32,206 nucleotides of DNA, from assembly GCA_021325115.1 (NCBI GenBank), contig JAJPHU010000205.1:1-32206 (forward strand), written 5' to 3'. This DNA comes from Planctomycetota bacterium (lineage in GTDB: Bacteria > Planctomycetota > Planctomycetia > Gemmatales > Gemmataceae). Shown piece after piece: positions 28,265 through 32,206 of the stretch (position 1 is its first letter; every line of letters begins with the position of its first letter). Under the pieces are notes generated by a model. That model made no database searches. It worked only from the letters and a program-made list of their open reading frames with translations, and was not told the origin of the DNA. A program made the position numbers and the translations under genes.

Positions 28265-30969
28265 GAGGACGCCGGCACAAACTACACGTTTCGACGTTCC
28301 CCTTCTTGGCCGTGCTGTTGTGTGCGATGGGGTCGCTGATCCTGGTCCTTTTGGTCATGGATCGCAAGGCCCATAAGGCCGCTCAGGCCCGAGCGCAGCG
28401 CGAGGCAGCCCGGTTGGTCGAGGAGACTGCGCGGAATACCCTCCCTTCATCCTCTCCTCCAGGGGAAGAGATGAAAGGAAGGGCCGAGCGCGAACAGCTC
28501 CAACAACAGGTACGCAAGGAGTGGGAACAGAAACGCGCTGCTCTGCATGAAAAATGGGCACGCGAACAAATCGAATTACAATTGCAGATGCGAAAAGTCC
28601 GTGAAGAGTTGCAAGGGATCGCCGCCCGTCTGCACTACGAGCAAGACACCACCACCCAGCTGCGCCGCCAAGTACAGGATAAACGCAGTCGGATCCAGGC
28701 TGAAGAACAACTCGTGCGCACACTGCGTTCCCACGCCAAGCAGACTGAGAATCAGTCGAAGGAAGCAAGCCAGGCACTGCGGCGCATGACCCTTGATTTA
28801 TTGCAGATGGAGCAAGTCCTCAAAGATCTGAAGGCAGCGCGGCAGCGTGAGCAGAAGACGTTCTCGGTGGTGCCCTATCATGGCCGCCGCGGCGAGGACC
28901 GTCGGCCTATTTACGTCGAATGCACCGCTGATGGCGTGATCTTCCACCCGGAACGCAAAGCCATGTCGCTCGCTGCCCTTATCCCCCGTTCTGGTGATCT
29001 ATCCAGCGATGTGCGTACCGAGGTGGAGCGACGCATCGCTCAGCAACAGCAAAAGCTGGCTGCGCTGCCCAAGAATGTGGACAAAACACCGTATCTACTC
29101 TTGTTACTGCGGCCCAGCGGCGTCACGACATATCACCTGTTTCAGCGAGCGCTGCGCGGATTGCCGCTCGATTTCGGCTACGAATTCATCGATGAAGATT
29201 GGGTGCTCGATTTTCCTATTAATGATGAACTGCCAAATACGCAGCCGTGGATGGTCGCCACAAAAACGCCTGCCCGTCCCGCTGCCCCTCCTTCCGTTAC
29301 CGCAGCACCTCCACCTCAAATAAGCCCACGTCCGATGGGTGGAGCGCCGATGGGCAATTCGGTGAGCGCTTTCACCAGCGGCATCCGCGGCTTTCGGGCC
29401 GGTGAGACGAGTGACAACAGCGGAAGCTGGGGGAAGGCAGCTGCAAACCAATCCGGTTCGCCGACAAGCGGCGTGAGCAACGGCCCTGAAGGAACAGGAC
29501 CAGCGCTGCCGCGCGGCAGCGTCGTTTCTAATTCTCAAGCTCCGCTTGGGAATCCTGTCTCCCAACCCCCTGGTTCCCAAGCTCTGCTTGGGAACCAGGG
29601 GGTTGGGAGCGAGCGAGTTGGGAACGAGGGAACGGGGAGCGAAGAGAGCATAGGGATTGCTGCAAATGCAGGCAGGATGAGTGCCGGATTAAGTCGCAGC
29701 AATAGACAGGGCCATCCATCGGCCATGCCCCCTACCTTCCCAAGCGACGAAGGCGGAGGGAGTTTCTCCGGTGATGGCAGCATTTCTAGGGATGGTTATC
29801 AGGGGACCGACGGTACGTTCCGGCCCGGAGCAGCGAATTCAGGCTCGGTCCCCGGTTCTGGTGTCCTGACAGATAGTTCGCCGGACGGTCCCCGTTCAGA
29901 TTCACCGGGTCTTGGTCCACCGCGAGTGTTCTCGTCTGGCTCCGGGGGAGGATATGTTGGGGCCGGTGCGGTCCCGAGTGGGATTGCGGGAAACGGTTCA
30001 AATAGGAGCGGTGTTCCAGGCAACGGTTGGCGAGGGGAAACAGTGAGACCGGGTATCCCTGGGGCTGCTTCGGGGATGAATGCTTCTGGCGACGGACATT
30101 ACGTCATTGCGCGCGGCAATAACGGCGATGCGCCTGGCCTGCCCCTCAACAATACTTCACGAGCCGGAAGCGCGAGCGAGAACAGTCCCCCCCTCGCGAA
30201 CGCTTCTGGCTCGTCCACTTTGCCTTCACGAGCCGGAAGCGCGAGCGAGAACAGTCCCCCCCTCGCGAACGCTTCTGGCTCGGTTCCATTGCCTGCCGGA
30301 CAGGCTGCTGCAGGAGCACCGATGCCAGCGAACGGCGGCCGTTCTTCCGAGGTGGTGATCTTCGTCGATCCGTTGACCGGTAAGCCTACCACCGCACCGC
30401 ATCCCGCGGCTCCGCCAAACGGCGGCCCCGCCGAAGGGCCACCGCCGGAAGAAAACGACGGCAAACAACGCACGCCGCGCATCCGTGTAGTCCCGGCCAA
30501 CAGCGCATCAAACGGGGACGGTTATGCTGCCGGTGACAAGGAGTCGTCTGCAATGAATCGCCTTGCGCCGCCGCCGCCGTCGTTTGCACCACCGCCGCGA
30601 CGGCTAGCGGCTCCCCATCCGGCCTGGGTCCACGGCGGCCGCGATTGGACTATCTACGTCGAGTGCCGTGCCACCGATGTCGTACTTTATCCCTCGCAGC
30701 GGACGTTCCCGCTGGCTCAGGCCATCAGTGCTCCCGCCGGCAATCCACTGATCCAGGCGATCCAAAAAATGATCGACCGCCGCCAATCCTCACGGCGGCC
30801 CGGCGAGCCGCCGTATCATCCGCAAGTGTGCTTATTAGTGCGGCCTGAACACATCCGCACTTTTCTGAATGTTTATCCGGCCCTGGAGGCGCTGCCGGTG
30901 CCGAAAACGCGCCGCAATCTGGATGCCGACGACGATGTCATTAGCATTGTCACTGGCGCTGTACCCTGA
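28261..30969 (+). CDS. ExbD-like partner 1: one membrane span, coiled coil, two copies of an unnamed domain
   Basis: The protein has 902 residues. ATG 28261 overlaps the channel-gene stop. One N-terminal span (about 12-33, FPFLAVLLCAMGSLILVLL) has the ExbD orientation, but Ala17 stands where ExbD has its essential Asp. Residues about 38-210 are coiled coil. Residues about 216-325 form a domain opening with IYVECTADGVIFHP and closing with LLLRPSGVTTYHLFQRAL. It recurs at about 796-902 (IYVECRATDVVLYP, LLVRPEHIRTFLNVY). Between them lie about 470 Gly/Ser/Pro-rich residues containing at least three repeat insertions. It is expected to be periplasmic apart from the N-terminus. It is probably the fixed or moving partner of the ExbB-like channel. 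Function unknown. Confidence 0.8.
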   Translation: MRGRRHKLHVSTFPFLAVLLCAMGSLILVLLVMDRKAHKAAQARAQREAARLVEETARNTLPSSSPPGEEMKGRAEREQLQQQVRKEWEQKRAALHEKWAREQIELQLQMRKVREELQGIAARLHYEQDTTTQLRRQVQDKRSRIQAEEQLVRTLRSHAKQTENQSKEASQALRRMTLDLLQMEQVLKDLKAARQREQKTFSVVPYHGRRGEDRRPIYVECTADGVIFHPERKAMSLAALIPRSGDLSSDVRTEVERRIAQQQQKLAALPKNVDKTPYLLLLLRPSGVTTYHLFQRALRGLPLDFGYEFIDEDWVLDFPINDELPNTQPWMVATKTPARPAAPPSVTAAPPPQISPRPMGGAPMGNSVSAFTSGIRGFRAGETSDNSGSWGKAAANQSGSPTSGVSNGPEGTGPALPRGSVVSNSQAPLGNPVSQPPGSQALLGNQGVGSERVGNEGTGSEESIGIAANAGRMSAGLSRSNRQGHPSAMPPTFPSDEGGGSFSGDGSISRDGYQGTDGTFRPGAANSGSVPGSGVLTDSSPDGPRSDSPGLGPPRVFSSGSGGGYVGAGAVPSGIAGNGSNRSGVPGNGWRGETVRPGIPGAASGMNASGDGHYVIARGNNGDAPGLPLNNTSRAGSASENSPPLANASGSSTLPSRAGSASENSPPLANASGSVPLPAGQAAAGAPMPANGGRSSEVVIFVDPLTGKPTTAPHPAAPPNGGPAEGPPPEENDGKQRTPRIRVVPANSASNGDGYAAGDKESSAMNRLAPPPPSFAPPPRRLAAPHPAWVHGGRDWTIYVECRATDVVLYPSQRTFPLAQAISAPAGNPLIQAIQKMIDRRQSSRRPGEPPYHPQVCLLVRPEHIRTFLNVYPALEALPVPKTRRNLDADDDVISIVTGAVP
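28441..28483. repeat. GC-rich imperfect palindrome inside partner 1
   Basis: CTCCCTTCATCCTCTCCTCC is followed by an approximate reverse complement (GGGGAAGAGATGAAAGGAAG). It encodes LPSSSPPGEEMKGR, close to the peptides of the two palindromes in the sulfatase-like gene. Confidence 0.55.
29559..29609. repeat. 51-bp palindrome with perfect 24-bp arms inside partner 1
   Basis: The arms 29559-29582 and 29586-29609 are exact reverse complements, with loop TCT. The core is TTCCCAAGC/GCTTGGGAA, a motif known from dispersed repeats in several bacterial phyla. A partial copy, CAAGCTCCGCTTGGGAA, lies just upstream (29536-29552). It is read in frame as SQPPGSQALLGNQGVGS. Confidence 0.85.
30161..30282. 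repeat. Tandem pair of GAGCCGGAAGCG palindromes inside partner 1
   Basis: Two identical 53-bp units (30161-30213 and 30230-30282) lie at a 69-bp period, exactly 23 codons. Each runs from GAGCCGGAAGCGCGAGCGAG to CGAACGCTTCTGGCTCG and is itself palindromic. They encode RAGSASENSPPLANASGS twice. Confidence 0.9.
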
Positions 30970-30983
30970 GTTAAAGACATTGT

Positions 30984-31132
30984 CCAAAGGAACCGCCGAG
31001 ACACCAAGTGTGCCAAAGACAGAACAAGATGAAAAAGAAAAAAGAGTAGGAGATTGGCTTTATGTGATTTCTAGGCTTGCTCTTCTTTCTTTTTCTCGCT
31101 TTCTTTTCTTGGCATTTTGGTAGTTCCTTTGG
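30984..31132. repeat. Long imperfect palindromic element between the two ExbD-like genes
   Basis: CCAAAGGAAC (30984-30993) and GTTCCTTTGG (31123-31132) are perfect outer arms. Inside, CCGAGACACCAAG and CTTGGCATTTTGG continue the imperfect symmetry, with A/G-rich and T/C-rich inner arms. The element resembles that at 23819-23944. It fills the gap between the two partner genes. Confidence 0.7.
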
Positions 31133-31148
31133 TTAGAGATCCTAAGTC

Positions 31149-32165
31149 ATGATTCGACGACGACGCAAAGTACGCGAAATCGAGTTCAGTTTCGATTCGT
31201 TCCTCGACGTGGTCGCCAACGTTGTCGGCATCATTCTCCGTCTAATCCTCGTCGCCTGGGTGGGAGCGCGTTCCTACAAGGTTGTGGTGCCGTCTGCACC
31301 GCTGCCGGCACTGACAAAGGAAGAAATTGCCGAGCTGCCCGATCCGCAAGATCCGTTGGCTTCAGAGCTGGAGCGTCAACGTCGTGAGTTGGCCGAAGCA
31401 CAATCCCATTTGCTCGACCAGCTCAAAGAATGGCAGAAGCTCCGCCAGGACAGCACGTTGACTGCCGAAGAATTGGCCCATCTGACCGCACGTCTTCAGG
31501 AAGTCGATACAGAACGCCGGAGCGCTGAGTCCAAGAACCAACAAGATGCACAAGCCGCCCGCAACACCGCCTTGTCGCTGGAAGAGATTCGCCAACGCAG
31601 CAAGCGCGTCGTGGCCGAAATCGAAGCGCTGCGCCAAGCACCATCCACCAAGCAAACGCTGCGCTATCGTGTGCCGGTTAGCCATCCGCTCCAGTCGGAA
31701 GAATTATTGTTCGAGTGCCGCAACGGGCGCATTTCCTTCATCGATTACGGCAAATTCATGGCTGAGATTGAAAATGTGTTCAGCGACGGCGAGAAGCTAC
31801 GCGACACAAACCAATATTCGGGTGTGACCGAGCCGGTCGGCCCCTTCCGTATGCACTACACGGTAGAGATCGACCCCTACACAAGAAAGGCTGCCTTGTC
31901 CTGGGAGATCGAACCTGTCGCCTTTATCCGCGGCGAGACGGTCGAGCAAGCCCTTGCGCCTGGCTCGGAATTTCGCCGCATCATCGACAGCATCGAGCCA
32001 GCATCTACGGCGGTGACACTATGCGTTTATCCCGATAGTTTCCCACTTTATCGCAAGCTGCGTGATTACATGCACGAGCGTGATATCGTCGTCGCCGGTC
32101 GGCCGTTGCCCGAAGGCGCCTGCATCGCTGCTTCCCGTCACGGTACTGCCTCACGCGGCCAGTAG
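31149..32165 (+). CDS. ExbD-like partner 2: one membrane span with conserved Asp, coiled coil, one unnamed domain
   Basis: The protein has 338 residues from ATG 31149, with no strong ribosome site. The N-terminal segment FSFDSFLDVVANVVGII leads into one span (about 18-38). Asp20 matches the essential proton-carrying Asp of ExbD/TolR, and Arg31 lies inside the span. Residues about 60-170 are coiled coil (ELERQRRELAEAQSHLLDQL). The C-terminal domain opens with LLFECRNGRISFID (about 186-199) and ends with LCVYPDSFPLYRKLRDYM, the same pattern as the two domains of partner 1. It is probably co-transcribed with the channel and partner 1. The remaining 41 bp of the window show no gene start that can be fixed. 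Confidence 0.8.
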   Translation: MIRRRRKVREIEFSFDSFLDVVANVVGIILRLILVAWVGARSYKVVVPSAPLPALTKEEIAELPDPQDPLASELERQRRELAEAQSHLLDQLKEWQKLRQDSTLTAEELAHLTARLQEVDTERRSAESKNQQDAQAARNTALSLEEIRQRSKRVVAEIEALRQAPSTKQTLRYRVPVSHPLQSEELLFECRNGRISFIDYGKFMAEIENVFSDGEKLRDTNQYSGVTEPVGPFRMHYTVEIDPYTRKAALSWEIEPVAFIRGETVEQALAPGSEFRRIIDSIEPASTAVTLCVYPDSFPLYRKLRDYMHERDIVVAGRPLPEGACIAASRHGTASRGQ

Positions 32166-32206
32166 GCCAATCAGGAGCGTACCCGCAGTTTCAAGAAGGG
32201 CGATAG

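Noticed and set aside
26864-32165. Zorya defence system
   Set aside because: The channel has a long coiled coil like ZorA, but the partners lack an OmpA-like peptidoglycan-binding domain and no zorC/D/E-like gene is in the window.

Overview
The window looks like chromosomal DNA from a planctomycete, most likely of the Gemmata/Gemmataceae type. The reasons are indirect. The DNA is moderately GC-rich and genes are loosely packed on both strands. There are many decayed-looking enzymes (sulfatase-like, HAD-like, ABC ATPase), a long Pro/Cys-rich exported protein, and an ExbB-like gene followed by two ExbD-like genes. Short dispersed palindromic repeats have entered coding sequences in frame. No rRNA, tRNA, CRISPR array, transposase or prophage gene was seen.

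Layout. 1-1072: the 3' end of an AAA ATPase overlapping a TOPRIM-like gene, a possible split OLD-type module cut by the window edge. 1157-4439: a lone E2-type acyltransferase (minus), then a plus-strand run of a HAD-like pseudoenzyme, a FabZ-like dehydratase and trmB. 4625-7786: an MFS transporter, an Rrf2 regulator with a candidate operator, and a bestrophin channel. 7783-9930: a sulfatase-fold protein without catalytic residues, divergent from a methyltransferase. 10072-13791: an SbmA/BacA-like ABC exporter with an altered ATPase site, a TPR protein and a conserved gene of unknown function. 13917-16340: an exported Pro/Cys-rich protein with C-terminal HEAT-like repeats, separated from a convergent beta-lactamase-family hydrolase by a 74-bp perfect palindrome. 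18052-19383: a beta-CASP metallo-beta-lactamase.

19539-25152 is a minus-strand run: myo-inositol-phosphate synthase, a TIM-barrel epimerase-like protein, a UbiA prenyltransferase resembling EboC, an exported esterase/SMP-30 fusion, and a lone PxpB. Divergent from it lies ribBA. From 26864 a three-gene operon encodes a MotA/TolQ/ExbB-type channel with a long coiled-coil tail and two different single-span partners. One partner keeps the ExbD-type membrane aspartate and the other has alanine in its place. The two partners together carry three copies of an unnamed domain. This is the best candidate for a poorly described system.

Repeats are the second theme. At least six classes of short palindromic or tandem repeats occur, several inside ORFs without breaking the frame. 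The low-complexity middle of the 902-residue partner is partly built from them.
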